From NCBI GenBank assembly GCA_028277085.1, contig JANQHL010000085.1, positions 1-34,621 on the forward strand: 34,621 nt of DNA, in the 5' to 3' direction. A model generated the notes under the pieces. That model saw only the letters and a list, made by a program, of their open reading frames with translations. It was not told the origin of the DNA and ran no database searches. This document shows, piece by piece, positions 1-9,619 of the stretch (within the stretch, counting starts at the first letter, position 1; the number at the start of each line of letters is the position of its first letter). Source of the DNA: Flavobacteriaceae bacterium. Lineage in GTDB: Bacteria; Bacteroidota; Bacteroidia; Flavobacteriales; Flavobacteriaceae. The translations under genes were made by a program, and so were the position numbers.

Positions 1-2379
1 TTATCTCCTTTTGTTCCCGGCGTATTGCATAGCCTCTCCCTTACCAAAGCCGTAACTAAATCCTAAAGAAACGAACCGTGCCCTAAAACTTCTATTGAAC
101 ACCTCAAAATCATTTTGAACAATTTGATTTTCCCGAATACGAGATGCAAAGGCATCACGGACACTGAAATTCAAAACGGCTTTGCCTTTCAGGATCTTTT
201 TTCTAAGCCCGAAGTCCAGAAAGGCGATATCGTTTATTTCACCTTGTACGGTTTGAAAAGCGGACTGGTAATTTCCGGTGGTCTCAAAATCAATGTCCCA
301 GGGCATTTTTATTTTGGTCAAAAGCTTGGACGACCATTGATTGGCAGAAAAATCAAAGACGGTTCCTTCAAAGCTACCTTCACGTGAGAATGTATTGTAA
401 TTGAAATCTATATTGAAGGTAAGCCACTTTGCCGGGCTATACTTTGAATTGAACTCCAAACCCCATGCGCTGTTTGTACCAATGTTCTCGGGACGTGTTA
501 TATTCACATTGTTCTCAAAAAATGAGATCCGTTCAATAATGTCATCGGTAAAGCGATGATATACTCCAAGGTTCAAGGGGGTTTTCCCAATAAAGAAGAT
601 ACCGGTGACCTCATAGGAATCTGTGAACTCGGGTAACAAATTTGGATTTCCCTGTCGGATATTGAAGTTATTTCGAATATTGAAGAAGGGGTTCAAATCC
701 CAAAGGCGTGGCCGATAAATTCTTCGCGAATAGCCGGCTTGCAGGGAAACTTTTTCTGAGAACTTGTAGGAGGAGTGGACACTTGGGAAGAGATTGGTAT
801 AATTTTGATCATTCGCTTCGTTGGTATTGACCAAGAGGGTACCCACTTCTGTATTCTCTAATCGCACCCCTGCTTTAATACCCCACTTCTCCCCTTCAAA
901 GGCAGCTGTTCCATAAACCCCCAATACATTTTGGTCAAACTCAAAGATATTTGTCAGTCCGGGATCCGAAACGAATTCCCCATCTACCAAATCCTGAACC
1001 TCAAAATCGTTGCTCACTGCATTGAGGATGTATTGGGCTCCCGTTTCCACCGAGAAGGTATCTGAAAACGGTTTGGTATAGTCTACTTTAAAGGTAAAAA
1101 CAGATTCTTGAAAATCGGTACGCGTTTTCTGCTCCGCATCGCGGTCTTCTCCAGAAAGCGTGGCATCTAAAAAGTCGGAGCTTTGGTCCTTTCCAAAGAA
1201 ATTACCCAGCGCACTAAAGATCAGATCATGATCTTCGTTATCCTCAAAATCCTTTTTGTATTGGAGTTCATATTGGAACTTTGGATTTCGGGCATCGGTC
1301 ACTTCTGTACGTTCCCATTCTGAAGTCATATTCCCCGAGGCATCTAAAGCCGCAAAATTGGTAGTCGAAGGTTGGTCTTCTATTTCAAGGGCAAAATTCC
1401 CAGAAATCGTGAGCACGCTTGTAGGGCTAAAGTAATAGTCCGTGCCCAAAATAAAGTTGTAAAAGGCTTCGTTTCTGAATTCCTCCCCATTGGATAAAAT
1501 GGTATTGCCCGTGGTGAGGTCTGTGTTACGGACCGTGATCTCATTAGGAAGTTCACGATACCCCGCACCTAATTGGGCGAACAAATTCAATTTTTCGGTT
1601 CTCTTGTTTAAACTGATACCAATACTTTGGTTATCCGGGACACCGGTGAACAGGGAAATGGAACCGTTGAGCCCCTCACGTTCTTCTTTTTTTATCACAA
1701 TATTGATAATTCCCGAAGTACCTTCTGCATCATACTTTGCAGAAGGGTTGGTAATTACCTCTACCCTATCAATCATGTCGGCAGTAATGGTTCCCAAGGC
1801 ATTGTTTTCATCGCTGGTCATAATGGAAGGTTTCCCATTGATCAAAACTTGTACGCCCTGGCTCCCCCTAAGACTTATTTGTCCTTCTATATTAACATTG
1901 ACCGATGGTACATTGTTCAGTACTTCCAACGCACTGGCCCCAGTACTACTCAAATCTTTCCCCACGTTGAACACCCTTTTGTCCAGTTGGAAAACGGTCT
2001 GTGACACCTCTCCTTCAACAACCACTTCTTTCAACTGCTGGGCGTCCTCTTCCAACTGGATAACGCCTAAATCAATAGTCTGTGCATCCGTGAGATCAGC
2101 TTGGATGGTTTTCGTCTTAAAGCCCATAAAACTGATTGTTATGTAATAGCCCGTGGCGTCCGTCTCCAGTGAAAAGCTACCATTTTCAAGCGTGGTGCTT
2201 CCCGTTATTGGTTGATCAGTGACCTTGTCTGCTATCATCACCGTAGCATAGGCAACGGGCTGTCCCGAGTTTTTCTCAACCACCGTCCCAGTGTAGGCAA
2301 CCATTTTCTGCTGTGCCCGGAGATTGGGAACAAAAAGGAGCATACACATAATGCATATTGGGAATACCGCTTTTCTCAT
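1..2379 (-). CDS. Outer-membrane beta-barrel receptor, TonB-dependent receptor-like
   Basis: This 792-residue protein reads as an outer-membrane receptor of the shorter TonB-dependent-like class (outer membrane beta-barrel family, OMP_b-brl_3 type). A signal peptide occupies about residues 1-22 and ends in LRAQ. A CarboxypepD_reg-like domain follows (about 28-115, with GQPVAYATVMI). Next comes a plug domain (about 130-230, ending in the typical GIINIVIKK), then a barrel of alternating aromatic strands. The gene is complete: its stop codon is the first triplet of the window. The C-terminus runs past the last strand into a short basic tail (GNKRR), so it does not end on an aromatic residue. It is divergent from a LytS/LytTR pair across a 211-bp gap, so control by that pair is plausible but inferred. 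The substrate cannot be read from the sequence. Confidence 0.88.
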   Translation of the reverse strand: MRKAVFPICIMCMLLFVPNLRAQQKMVAYTGTVVEKNSGQPVAYATVMIADKVTDQPITGSTTLENGSFSLETDATGYYITISFMGFKTKTIQADLTDAQTIDLGVIQLEEDAQQLKEVVVEGEVSQTVFQLDKRVFNVGKDLSSTGASALEVLNNVPSVNVNIEGQISLRGSQGVQVLINGKPSIMTSDENNALGTITADMIDRVEVITNPSAKYDAEGTSGIINIVIKKEEREGLNGSISLFTGVPDNQSIGISLNKRTEKLNLFAQLGAGYRELPNEITVRNTDLTTGNTILSNGEEFRNEAFYNFILGTDYYFSPTSVLTISGNFALEIEDQPSTTNFAALDASGNMTSEWERTEVTDARNPKFQYELQYKKDFEDNEDHDLIFSALGNFFGKDQSSDFLDATLSGEDRDAEQKTRTDFQESVFTFKVDYTKPFSDTFSVETGAQYILNAVSNDFEVQDLVDGEFVSDPGLTNIFEFDQNVLGVYGTAAFEGEKWGIKAGVRLENTEVGTLLVNTNEANDQNYTNLFPSVHSSYKFSEKVSLQAGYSRRIYRPRLWDLNPFFNIRNNFNIRQGNPNLLPEFTDSYEVTGIFFIGKTPLNLGVYHRFTDDIIERISFFENNVNITRPENIGTNSAWGLEFNSKYSPAKWLTFNIDFNYNTFSREGSFEGTVFDFSANQWSSKLLTKIKMPWDIDFETTGNYQSAFQTVQGEINDIAFLDFGLRKKILKGKAVLNFSVRDAFASRIRENQIVQNDFEVFNRSFRARFVSLGFSYGFGKGEAMQYAGNKRR

Positions 2380-2563
2380 TTTTATTGATCACAAATTCTA
2401 ACGTAAAACTCGTCAAAGAAGGCATCCTCTGAAATTTTTTCCCGCAAACGACTACCCTTTTACCCTGAACAACATTGATTGAAGTGTTTACCCATATCCT
2501 GCAGTTTGGAGCTTAAAAAACGTCGTTCAGGGTATACCATTTCTTTAACTACTTTAATACAAA

Positions 2564-2571
2564 TACTTTTG
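2564..2571 (+). promoter_or_regulatory. Candidate Bacteroidetes -7 element for the LytS/LytTR operon
   Basis: TACTTTTG is an exact match to the Bacteroidetes -7 consensus TAnnTTTG. It ends 19 nt before the LytS start codon. I see no clear TTTG at the expected -33 distance, only TTTC-like sequence, so the promoter may be weak or activator-dependent. Confidence 0.5.
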
Positions 2572-2590
2572 CGTTTATTAAAATAGGATC

Positions 2591-3601
2591 ATGTCAATTG
2601 TTAGAAAAGAGATTGTTTTTCAAGTTGTTCTGATTACTATCGTATTCCTATTCTATTCATTCGACAGCGAGGACCCCGGATTTCTTTTGTCCCAGGTGGC
2701 TTTTTTTACAACACACATTATAGCGGCATTAACTATCGGCTATTGGTTGATGCCCTATTTTCTATATCGCAGAAAGTATTGGCAATTTTTTACCTATGTA
2801 CTCCTGGTAGTGGCCCTGGTTATCTTAGTAGAAGAACTCGTCCTGGAACAGATTTTCTTTCCGGGTACAAAAAGGGCGAGGTCATTTCCTGGTGTCTTTT
2901 TTTCGCTATTAGAGGTTTTACCCGTGATTGCCATCCTGGCAGGATTTAAATTTGGATGGGATGCGCTCCAAAAGCAAGAACAGATAGAAGCCTTAAAAAG
3001 TACGGTTAAGGAAAGTGAGCTGCAGTTTCTAAAATCCCAAATCAACCCGCATTTTTTGTTTAATAATCTCAACAATCTGTATTCTTACGCCCTCGACGGA
3101 TCACCAAAAACTCCTGAAATTATATTGGAGCTTAGCGGACTTTTGCGCTATATGCTGTACGAATGCAAGGAAGAGTTTGTACCCCTACATAAAGAAATTG
3201 AGCAATTGCATAACTTTATAAAACTAAGCAAACTACAGATTGAGGATAGAGGGACGGTCCGTTTTGTTGTTCATGATATTGAAACTGGATTCAAGATTGC
3301 CCCCCTAATTTTAATCGTCTTTATCGAGAATGCCTTCAAACACAGTCAGGCCGGACAAAGTGAAAACATTACCATTGATATGCAGTTGTATATGAAGCAT
3401 GAAACATTGTATTTCAAATGCAGCAATAATCATCAATCCGCTACCAATCTTGATGCATTGGATTCCGGAATAGGGCTTACGAATGTAAAAAAGCGTTTAC
3501 AACTGCTTTATCCCAACAGACACCTTCTAAAAATAGACGAAGACAGGAACAAATACCAGGTGGACCTCTCATTAGTGTTACGTAAAATGCAAGAAAAATG
3601 A
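2591..3601 (+). CDS. LytS-type sensor histidine kinase (His_kinase family)
   Basis: This is a membrane histidine kinase of 336 residues. About four transmembrane segments lie within residues 10-123. A short coiled coil (about 125-150) leads into the phosphoacceptor motif INPHFLFNNLNNL, with His154 as the predicted phosphorylation site. The HATPase domain shows the N box IENAFKH (245-251) and a glycine box DSGIGL (291-296). This is the PF06580 architecture, which lacks a classical HisKA domain. There is no periplasmic sensor domain, so the signal is probably sensed in or near the membrane. The stop overlaps the start of the LytTR regulator by 4 nt (ATGA), so the two are translationally coupled and almost certainly a cognate pair. 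Confidence 0.93.
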   Translation: MSIVRKEIVFQVVLITIVFLFYSFDSEDPGFLLSQVAFFTTHIIAALTIGYWLMPYFLYRRKYWQFFTYVLLVVALVILVEELVLEQIFFPGTKRARSFPGVFFSLLEVLPVIAILAGFKFGWDALQKQEQIEALKSTVKESELQFLKSQINPHFLFNNLNNLYSYALDGSPKTPEIILELSGLLRYMLYECKEEFVPLHKEIEQLHNFIKLSKLQIEDRGTVRFVVHDIETGFKIAPLILIVFIENAFKHSQAGQSENITIDMQLYMKHETLYFKCSNNHQSATNLDALDSGIGLTNVKKRLQLLYPNRHLLKIDEDRNKYQVDLSLVLRKMQEK

Positions 3602-4302
3602 CATGCATCATCGTTGAAGACCAGCCGCCGGCGCAGCGTATTCTTCAAAAATATATTGAAGAAATGGGTTCTTTGGAACTCAAGGGTACTTTTTCTGATG
3701 CCCTAAAGGCTATTGAGTTTTTGAAGACCCACCCTATCGATCTGCTTTTTCTTGACATCCACTTACCCAAACTTTCCGGAATCGACTTTTTGAGGACGAT
3801 GTCTAACCCGCCAAGTGTTATCCTCACCACGGCCTTCTCTGAATACGCCCTGGAGAGCTATGAATTTAACGTTATTGATTATTTGTTGAAACCCTTTTCA
3901 TTCCAACGGTTTCTAAAAGCGGTCACCAAAGTGTCGGAACTAAAAAAACAACCTGCACCCTATGCGGAACACCATAACATAAATACTCCAAAAACGGAGA
4001 TCTACATCAAGTCAGGTTACGAACATATTAAGATCAGTATAGCGACCATACAAAACATTTCTGCCAATTCCGATTACACAGAAATTGTGACAAGCGATAA
4101 AAACTACCTTTCCAGTGAACCTTTGCATTTTTGGTCCAATACCCTTCCTGCTAATCAGTTTTACCGTATCCATAAATCCCATATCGTAAATACCAGGATG
4201 ATAGCGAAAATCATAGGAAACCAGGTCACCCTTACCGGAGGAGCAAAATTACCCATAGGCCGGGCATACAAAGAAGGCTTTATGAAAGCCATTCTGGAGT
4301 AA
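3598..4302 (+). CDS. LytTR-family response regulator
   Basis: This 234-residue protein has an N-terminal receiver domain and a C-terminal LytTR DNA-binding domain. The receiver shows acidic residues near the start (IIVEDQ), the phosphoacceptor Asp53 in FLDIHLP, the Thr of LTTAF and the conserved Lys98 in LLKPF. The LytTR domain covers about residues 130-232 and contains the typical FYRIHKSHIVN. Its start codon overlaps the stop of the upstream LytS kinase, its predicted partner. The divergent receptor at 1-2379 is the nearest candidate target; that link is an inference from position. Confidence 0.94.
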   Translation: MTCIIVEDQPPAQRILQKYIEEMGSLELKGTFSDALKAIEFLKTHPIDLLFLDIHLPKLSGIDFLRTMSNPPSVILTTAFSEYALESYEFNVIDYLLKPFSFQRFLKAVTKVSELKKQPAPYAEHHNINTPKTEIYIKSGYEHIKISIATIQNISANSDYTEIVTSDKNYLSSEPLHFWSNTLPANQFYRIHKSHIVNTRMIAKIIGNQVTLTGGAKLPIGRAYKEGFMKAILE

Positions 4303-4307
4303 AAATT

Positions 4308-4351
4308 CAGCATAAAAAATGCTGTGGACCAAAGAAGCTCTTTTTGGACAC
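4308..4351. terminator. Two adjacent hairpins between convergent genes, likely bidirectional terminator
   Basis: The gap between the LytTR gene and the convergent serine hydrolase gene holds two hairpins. The first is perfect: CAGCAT, an AAAAA loop, then ATGCTG (4308-4324). The second (4324-4351) pairs GTG/CAC and CCAAA/TTTGG around a small bulge and carries a T run on one arm. The position between convergent stops and the compact structures fit a shared transcription terminator. Confidence 0.6.
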
Positions 4352-4371
4352 CGGCCAATCGTGCTTGCAAC

Positions 4372-6318
4372 TCATTTATAACTCCCGTAAAGCTGTAGGG
4401 AGTGCAATACGATAGAAGCCACTTGTTGCAGCACCAAAGTGTGTTTTTTGCTGTCGGAGGTAATTTCCAAATAGAAAGGCATAGTATCCATTTCACTGAT
4501 AAAAGTGGTACAAATTTCCTTTTCATTACCGGAAAGCACCCTACTTTGGTGTTTCCATACATACTGACCTACCCGCTCACTAAACCAATGGCTTTGGTAA
4601 GAAGTAGCGTGAACATCATCACCATTCCTGATTGTATGTTCTCCTGTTATCAGAGCTTTATCCGCATACAGGCGTATGTGAGTATCACTGTTTTCTGGGT
4701 CCTTACCTATAAGTCCATTGGGTAATTCCTGTAATTCCCAATGCTTTGGCAGTAAGAAACTAGCTATACTCTTCATATGTATTCTTTCGAAGTCCTGAGT
4801 GCGTTTTAAGCTGGTCCGAACATATTCTACCCCATAACTAAAGAGACCTTTTACCTCACCTTCCGGAGTTAGTTTAAACCGTAGCCTATGAGGTGTTCCC
4901 ATGTTACGACCTATAGCCAGGGAAGGGGTAACAAAATCCAATTCAAAATGATTAATAGTATTCCCACCTCTTGTTAATATCGCTTCCAGAGGTTTGTTTT
5001 CCTGGTGTACTATATTCATTGTAAGTCCATAATAGACCCAGAAATCGCCACCCCCAACCTGGATAAACTCTCCGGTATACTTTTCCTTAATAGCCGTATC
5101 CAAATGAAAATCGTTTAATGAAGGATCAGCAATGATGGGTCTCCCAAACTGCGATATCGAATTTCCGGTAACTATATGCAATATGTTATTGGTCAAAGCA
5201 AAAATGGTAGGGTACTTGTATTGATCAATGAAGGTTAGATCTATGTTGGCCAATACAGTTACTGCAATGGAATTGGTACGGTCTATCATGGTCATCGAGG
5301 ACATTTTTCCCGTACTTCCTCCATGATGAACGATCTTTCTTCCTTCAATCTCAGATAGCATCCAACCCAAGCCGTAATCTATGGGTTTGTCATCCCCTCC
5401 TTCTTCTCTGGACAATCCGGGGAAGGAACTATTGGGTGTCCACATTTGAGTGATACTTTCACCAGAAAGCACCTGAATATTTCCTAACCTACCCTGATTG
5501 AGCAGGGCCGTTAAATAGCTCCCAAGATCTCTTGCGGTAGAACGCGTCATTGAGCCGGCAGGAATATACTCCCCTGATTCAAAATGCTGCTCTCGATCTG
5601 CGGGATAGGCCTCGGGAATTCCATAATAGTGCCCTTCCAAAGCACCAATTTCTTCAAACCTTTCAGGATCAGTCGAGGTGTTTTTCATTCCCAACGGAGC
5701 AAATATTCGCTGTTCCAGAAACTCTTTGTACGGCAGGCCTGAAACCTGATTTATCAAATACCCTGCAACACTAAAGGCCAGATTACTATATTCATACACG
5801 GTCCCGGGCTCATGGATAATAAAGGTGCTGCTCAGGTCCTGTACCAGCTTTTCTAGAGCGCTATCGGAAATGTCATAGGTAGGGTGCGGACTTCCCTGCA
5901 AGCCACTGGTATTATTGATTAGCATCCTCACCGTTACCTTATCACTTTTTTCGCGATTTGCTGTTCTAAACTGGGGTAAATACTTTACAACTGGGGTATC
6001 CAATTCCAAATCCCCCTGCTCTACCAATTGCATAATAGCCATAGCGGTCATGGATTTTGTAAGGGATCCAATCCCACAAACGGTATTCTCGGTAAAAGGA
6101 GCAGAAAGATCAAGTCGCTTCTTTCCAAAACCTTGCTGGTAGATCGGTCCATTTTTGTCGACCACCACCACCGAAAATCCAGGGATAATATGGTTCTCAT
6201 ACACTTCTTCTAAATAGTGGTCCAATTGTTCCAGTTTTTGTGCGTGCAAAGCCGCATAGTAAAAAACCAGCATTCCTATCAATAGTGCATTTGTTATTTT
6301 TCTGCTGTACATCATCAT
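4372..6318 (-). CDS. Beta-lactamase-fold serine hydrolase with C-terminal extension
   Basis: This secreted serine hydrolase belongs to the class C beta-lactamase / penicillin-binding-protein-like family. All three active-site motifs are visible: SxxK as SLTK (about residues 86-89), YSN (178-180) and HHGG (332-335, in the place of KTG). A hydrophobic signal segment lies at about 10-27. The catalytic domain ends near residue 380, and a beta-rich region of about 250 residues follows. The ORF track begins at a GTG at 6321, but an ATG lies at 6318 and is preferred, 7 nt after the permease stop. It is therefore the third gene of the ABC transporter operon. Members of the family include D-aminopeptidases, esterases and peptidases, so the substrate is unknown. 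A role in processing something handled by the transporter is an inference. Confidence 0.85.
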   Translation of the reverse strand: MMMYSRKITNALLIGMLVFYYAALHAQKLEQLDHYLEEVYENHIIPGFSVVVVDKNGPIYQQGFGKKRLDLSAPFTENTVCGIGSLTKSMTAMAIMQLVEQGDLELDTPVVKYLPQFRTANREKSDKVTVRMLINNTSGLQGSPHPTYDISDSALEKLVQDLSSTFIIHEPGTVYEYSNLAFSVAGYLINQVSGLPYKEFLEQRIFAPLGMKNTSTDPERFEEIGALEGHYYGIPEAYPADREQHFESGEYIPAGSMTRSTARDLGSYLTALLNQGRLGNIQVLSGESITQMWTPNSSFPGLSREEGGDDKPIDYGLGWMLSEIEGRKIVHHGGSTGKMSSMTMIDRTNSIAVTVLANIDLTFIDQYKYPTIFALTNNILHIVTGNSISQFGRPIIADPSLNDFHLDTAIKEKYTGEFIQVGGGDFWVYYGLTMNIVHQENKPLEAILTRGGNTINHFELDFVTPSLAIGRNMGTPHRLRFKLTPEGEVKGLFSYGVEYVRTSLKRTQDFERIHMKSIASFLLPKHWELQELPNGLIGKDPENSDTHIRLYADKALITGEHTIRNGDDVHATSYQSHWFSERVGQYVWKHQSRVLSGNEKEICTTFISEMDTMPFYLEITSDSKKHTLVLQQVASIVLHSLQLYGSYK

Positions 6319-6325
6319 CACATGC

Positions 6326-8689
6326 TTAAATATTAGAAATCATTTTATAGTCCATTTTGCGGAGTATCGAGGCGGCAAACCAAGTGGATATTCCTCCAAA
6401 AACGAATAGCACAAAAATGGCTATAGTCATGCCCAAAAGGTGTGGGACAAATGGGAAACGGACCAAACCGATATCCGCAGTAAGTAGGTTCATAATTTTA
6501 GGGCCTAACCAAAGTGAAATGGGAATTCCTATGGCTATTCCAAGGGATAGGTTCAGGAAGGTTTTCCATAGCAGCACCATTTTCAGGTTTCTTGAGGTGA
6601 ACCCAAGGGATTTAAGCTTTATAAAAGAAATTTTGTTCTGTTGAATGTAGATATGCTGATTATTGTAGATGATCAAAACAAGGACCAAAACAAAGAAGGC
6701 GGAAATGGTTAGCACCGATATCCGAATATTCATGACCATAGCAATAATAGATCCCCTTTCCTCAACACTGAGTTCCGTTTGAATACTCTCCCCAAACTGA
6801 TATTCCAGCTCTGATCGAAAGGCATCCCGGTCTACATTTTGGTACAGTTCCAGGCTGTAAAACCTGGGTTCAAAAAGGGGGTTTAGTGCCAACAGTGCCT
6901 TTTCCTGGAGCCTAAAGCCCTGTCCAAAACTCCCAACGTCCTGATAGATCCCGGTTATATCGAACACTTTTTTTTGCCCCTCAACAAAAACAGCAATCGT
7001 ATCTCCCGGATGTTTCTCAAATTCCTCAGCAGTACCAACACAAAGGGATATCTCATTTGGGGTAACAGGATGTCTCCCGGTAATATTTCCCAATCCGGTC
7101 CTGGAAATGGAATCGGAGTACACTTTTCCCTGTATTTCTTTGACCGCCCTGTTCGCGTCGGATAGGATAAAGAGATTGGTATAGTTGAAAGGAGTAATCG
7201 TCCGGATTTCCTTCCGGTACGTCCCTAACATTTCCATCAATTGATTATGGGCAAGGGGCAAAATAACTTCCCTATTTCTATTAACTACTATATCGGCATT
7301 ATCAAAGCCCCAGGAAGTACGATCTGTGTGAATCTTATCAAAAGAATTGGAGATATTCACACAAAAAGCAACTACAAATACAATTCCAGCCATATTTATT
7401 GCGGTGAGTAAAAGATTTTTCTTCTCGCTTCTCAGGAACCGTCCCCCCAATAACATAGACAACGGCAACCATAAGGACAAAAAGGCTTTGGAGGTTCTCT
7501 TCCCGGAACCATTCCTTTTTTGAAAAGAATTACGAATAGCTTCGACAGGGGTAACACGAGTTGCTTTTTTGATAGAAAAAAAGGAAACAATGAAAATCAT
7601 AAGAAAGGTAATCCCGAAGGACAGTAAAAGCGGACTGCTCAACTCATAGGAAAAATCGGGAATACCGATCGGTTCCACTATCCAGTTCACTACCTGTCGA
7701 ATAACAAACCAAGAGACGACCAAGCCCAATAGGAGTGCTGTTAGCGCCAGGATACCAATTTGCACAAGGTATAACAGCATAATATTCCCAGGGGTAAATC
7801 CCAAGGCTTTTAAGACCCCAATATTCTTATGGTCCGAAAATATGTGACTTGATAGGGTATGTTTAATAAACAGCAACGAAATTAAGAGCCCCATAACGGA
7901 AAAGAGCAACAGTACGGAACTCAACAAGCTATAGAAGCTGGTAAATGCCCTTTTAAAAAGTGGATATTGAAGGCTTTTGCCAGCATAATCGAAAGATGCA
8001 TTAAAATGTCTCCAAAACACATCAAGTTTGCTCCTGTCCTTTAACCTAACGCCAATCATCGTATGGTGCAATTCGGAAATTGGAGCTAAGAAAGACAGTG
8101 CTCCCGGAGCTACCCAAGCCCGGGTCGGGTTAAAAACCGCACTGACGTAGTGAGGGTCTACCACGAAGGCAGAGATCTTGAGTTCCCGCAACTCTCCGTT
8201 GATGTTCAGCCCGAGGGTATCCCCTAGTTGTAGACCAGAACTTCGTTCAAAATGAGTGGGTAGCCATATTTCCCCGAAATTTGGATGTTCCGCTGCTGTT
8301 CCCTTTAAAATCCGTATCTGATCTTGTTTGGGATCTCCACCAGGGTGCTCTGTTAATTGAACGCTACGATCAATTTCCTTTTCTTGGTGGATTACCGGTG
8401 CATCTATCATAATAAAAGGTCTGGGCCCCGAAACCCTTAAAACCTCATGCTGTTTTGAAAACCAATGGGTCAATGTATCTTGATTATCACTCCGATTATC
8501 AAATAACAACAGTATTTCGGAAGCCTTTTGAGTATCGAATACACGATCAAAAGGTTGTCCGATTATTGTAAGCATACTCAGGGCCAAACTTAGTAGAACA
8601 ACAGTTAAAACCAGGCTAAGACCTACCAGGATAAGTCCCCATTTGCGCTTGCTACTATATCTTGAATTAAGCAATAGAATACTCTTCAT
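6326..8689 (-). CDS. ABC transporter permease with two FtsX-like domains
   Basis: This 787-residue membrane protein is the permease partner of the ATPase encoded just upstream. It has an N-terminal transmembrane helix (about 17-45), a long extracytoplasmic MacB_PCD-like region, and an FtsX-type block of three helices (about 255-375). A further transmembrane helix, a second periplasmic region and a second FtsX block near the C-terminus follow. The cytoplasmic loop HKNIGVLKALGFTPGN and the equivalent KLKSLGFTSRNL in the second half are the conserved FtsX coupling elements, so the protein is an internal duplication. Type VII ABC systems of this kind often move lipids, lipoproteins or peptides, or transmit force, rather than import nutrients. 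Spacing is 18 nt to the ATPase and 7 nt to the hydrolase, which indicates one operon. Confidence 0.9.
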   Translation of the reverse strand: MKSILLLNSRYSSKRKWGLILVGLSLVLTVVLLSLALSMLTIIGQPFDRVFDTQKASEILLLFDNRSDNQDTLTHWFSKQHEVLRVSGPRPFIMIDAPVIHQEKEIDRSVQLTEHPGGDPKQDQIRILKGTAAEHPNFGEIWLPTHFERSSGLQLGDTLGLNINGELRELKISAFVVDPHYVSAVFNPTRAWVAPGALSFLAPISELHHTMIGVRLKDRSKLDVFWRHFNASFDYAGKSLQYPLFKRAFTSFYSLLSSVLLLFSVMGLLISLLFIKHTLSSHIFSDHKNIGVLKALGFTPGNIMLLYLVQIGILALTALLLGLVVSWFVIRQVVNWIVEPIGIPDFSYELSSPLLLSFGITFLMIFIVSFFSIKKATRVTPVEAIRNSFQKRNGSGKRTSKAFLSLWLPLSMLLGGRFLRSEKKNLLLTAINMAGIVFVVAFCVNISNSFDKIHTDRTSWGFDNADIVVNRNREVILPLAHNQLMEMLGTYRKEIRTITPFNYTNLFILSDANRAVKEIQGKVYSDSISRTGLGNITGRHPVTPNEISLCVGTAEEFEKHPGDTIAVFVEGQKKVFDITGIYQDVGSFGQGFRLQEKALLALNPLFEPRFYSLELYQNVDRDAFRSELEYQFGESIQTELSVEERGSIIAMVMNIRISVLTISAFFVLVLVLIIYNNQHIYIQQNKISFIKLKSLGFTSRNLKMVLLWKTFLNLSLGIAIGIPISLWLGPKIMNLLTADIGLVRFPFVPHLLGMTIAIFVLFVFGGISTWFAASILRKMDYKMISNI

Positions 8690-8707
8690 TTCCTTTCGTT
8701 TTTGTGA

Positions 8708-9463
8708 TTACCAACCCAGTGAACGTAACCATTGCAAAAGCACCTCATGACGTTGCTCCGCTCCTTGTTGGGATTCGAATACCAATCTGTCTATTACTTT
8801 TCCATCCTGAATAAACAACACCCTATTTCCATAACAGGCGGATTGAGGATTATGGGTAACCATAAGAATAGTTTGCCCTTCCTTATGCACCTTTTTAAAG
8901 CAGGAAAGCACCTTTTTAGAGGAAGCGGAATTTAAACTCCCTGTGGGTTCGTCTGCCATCAGTATTTTAGGGGTATTGATCAAAGCTCTGGCAATGGCAC
9001 ACCGCTGCCGTTCACCGCCGGAAACCTGAGATGGTAATCTATCGGCCATGGTTTCTATTTCAAGCTCCTCCATTAATAGTGCTGTCCGCGTCTGTACAAC
9101 TTTTCGGTCCTGCTTTGTTAAATAGCCAACAATAAGAATATTCTCTCTTAGAGTTAATTCGGAAATCAGGTTGTGCTCCTGAAAAACAAAACCAATATGG
9201 TTTCTTCTAAAAAGTGTAATGGCTTTTTCATCGAGCTTGTGAATGGGCGTATTGTTCAAAAAGATCTCTCCCGTGCTAGGTTGATCCAGTCCACTTAACA
9301 AATACAATAGTGTGGACTTACCTGAACCCGAATTGCCCATAATGATTGTAAACTCCCCTTCATTGATCTCAATATGGACATCATTGATCCCGGTATTTGT
9401 TTCCAAACCCCCATTAAAAGATTTGCCCAGTGCTTTGGTCTTTAGAATTGGAATAGCCGCCAT
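8708..9463 (-). CDS. ABC transporter ATP-binding protein (LolD/MacB-like)
   Basis: This 251-residue nucleotide-binding subunit has every ABC motif in order: Walker A GNSGSGKST (about 43-51), Q-loop in FVFQEHN, signature VSGGERQR (147-154), Walker B ILMADEP (167-173) and the H-loop His204 in MVTHN. The sequence resembles the LolD/MacB/YknY class that pairs with FtsX-type permeases, and such a permease lies 18 nt downstream. It is the first gene of a three-gene operon with the permease and a serine hydrolase. It is divergent from a membrane AraC regulator, which is the obvious candidate to control the operon. Confidence 0.94.
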   Translation of the reverse strand: MAAIPILKTKALGKSFNGGLETNTGINDVHIEINEGEFTIIMGNSGSGKSTLLYLLSGLDQPSTGEIFLNNTPIHKLDEKAITLFRRNHIGFVFQEHNLISELTLRENILIVGYLTKQDRKVVQTRTALLMEELEIETMADRLPSQVSGGERQRCAIARALINTPKILMADEPTGSLNSASSKKVLSCFKKVHKEGQTILMVTHNPQSACYGNRVLFIQDGKVIDRLVFESQQGAEQRHEVLLQWLRSLGW

Positions 9464-9488
9464 AGTAATTCGTTTTTGATTTCACAGG

Positions 9489-9535
9489 CAAAATATCAGT
9501 AAATAAATATGCTATGCGCTGCAACCTAGAGGTTG
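9489..9535 (-). promoter_or_regulatory. Candidate promoter with palindromic operator for the ABC operon
   Basis: In the divergent gap between the ABC operon and the AraC gene, the plus strand reads CAAAATAT at 9489, which gives a -7-like ATATTTTG on the minus strand about 26 nt before the ATPase start. The near-perfect palindrome CAACCTAGAGGTTG (9522-9535) lies upstream, close to where a -33 element would be. It is a plausible operator for the divergent regulator; no binding evidence can be read from the sequence. Confidence 0.35.
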
Positions 9536-9601
9536 GTACGATCTCCCTGACACATGAGACGAAACCCTGTAAAGTGATACGCAACACTTTTTAGAATTAT
9601 A

Positions 9602-9609
9602 TACCTTTA
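9602..9609 (+). promoter_or_regulatory. Weak -7-like element before the AraC gene
   Basis: TACCTTTA differs from TAnnTTTG at the last base only and ends 10 nt before the AraC start codon. No convincing -33 box is seen upstream. Confidence 0.3.
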
Positions 9610-9619
9610 ATAAAAAACA

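Noticed and set aside
1490-2146. 218-residue plus-strand ORF
   Set aside because: It lies antisense inside the receptor gene, has no recognisable domain, and has the Ser/Leu-rich composition of a shadow frame.
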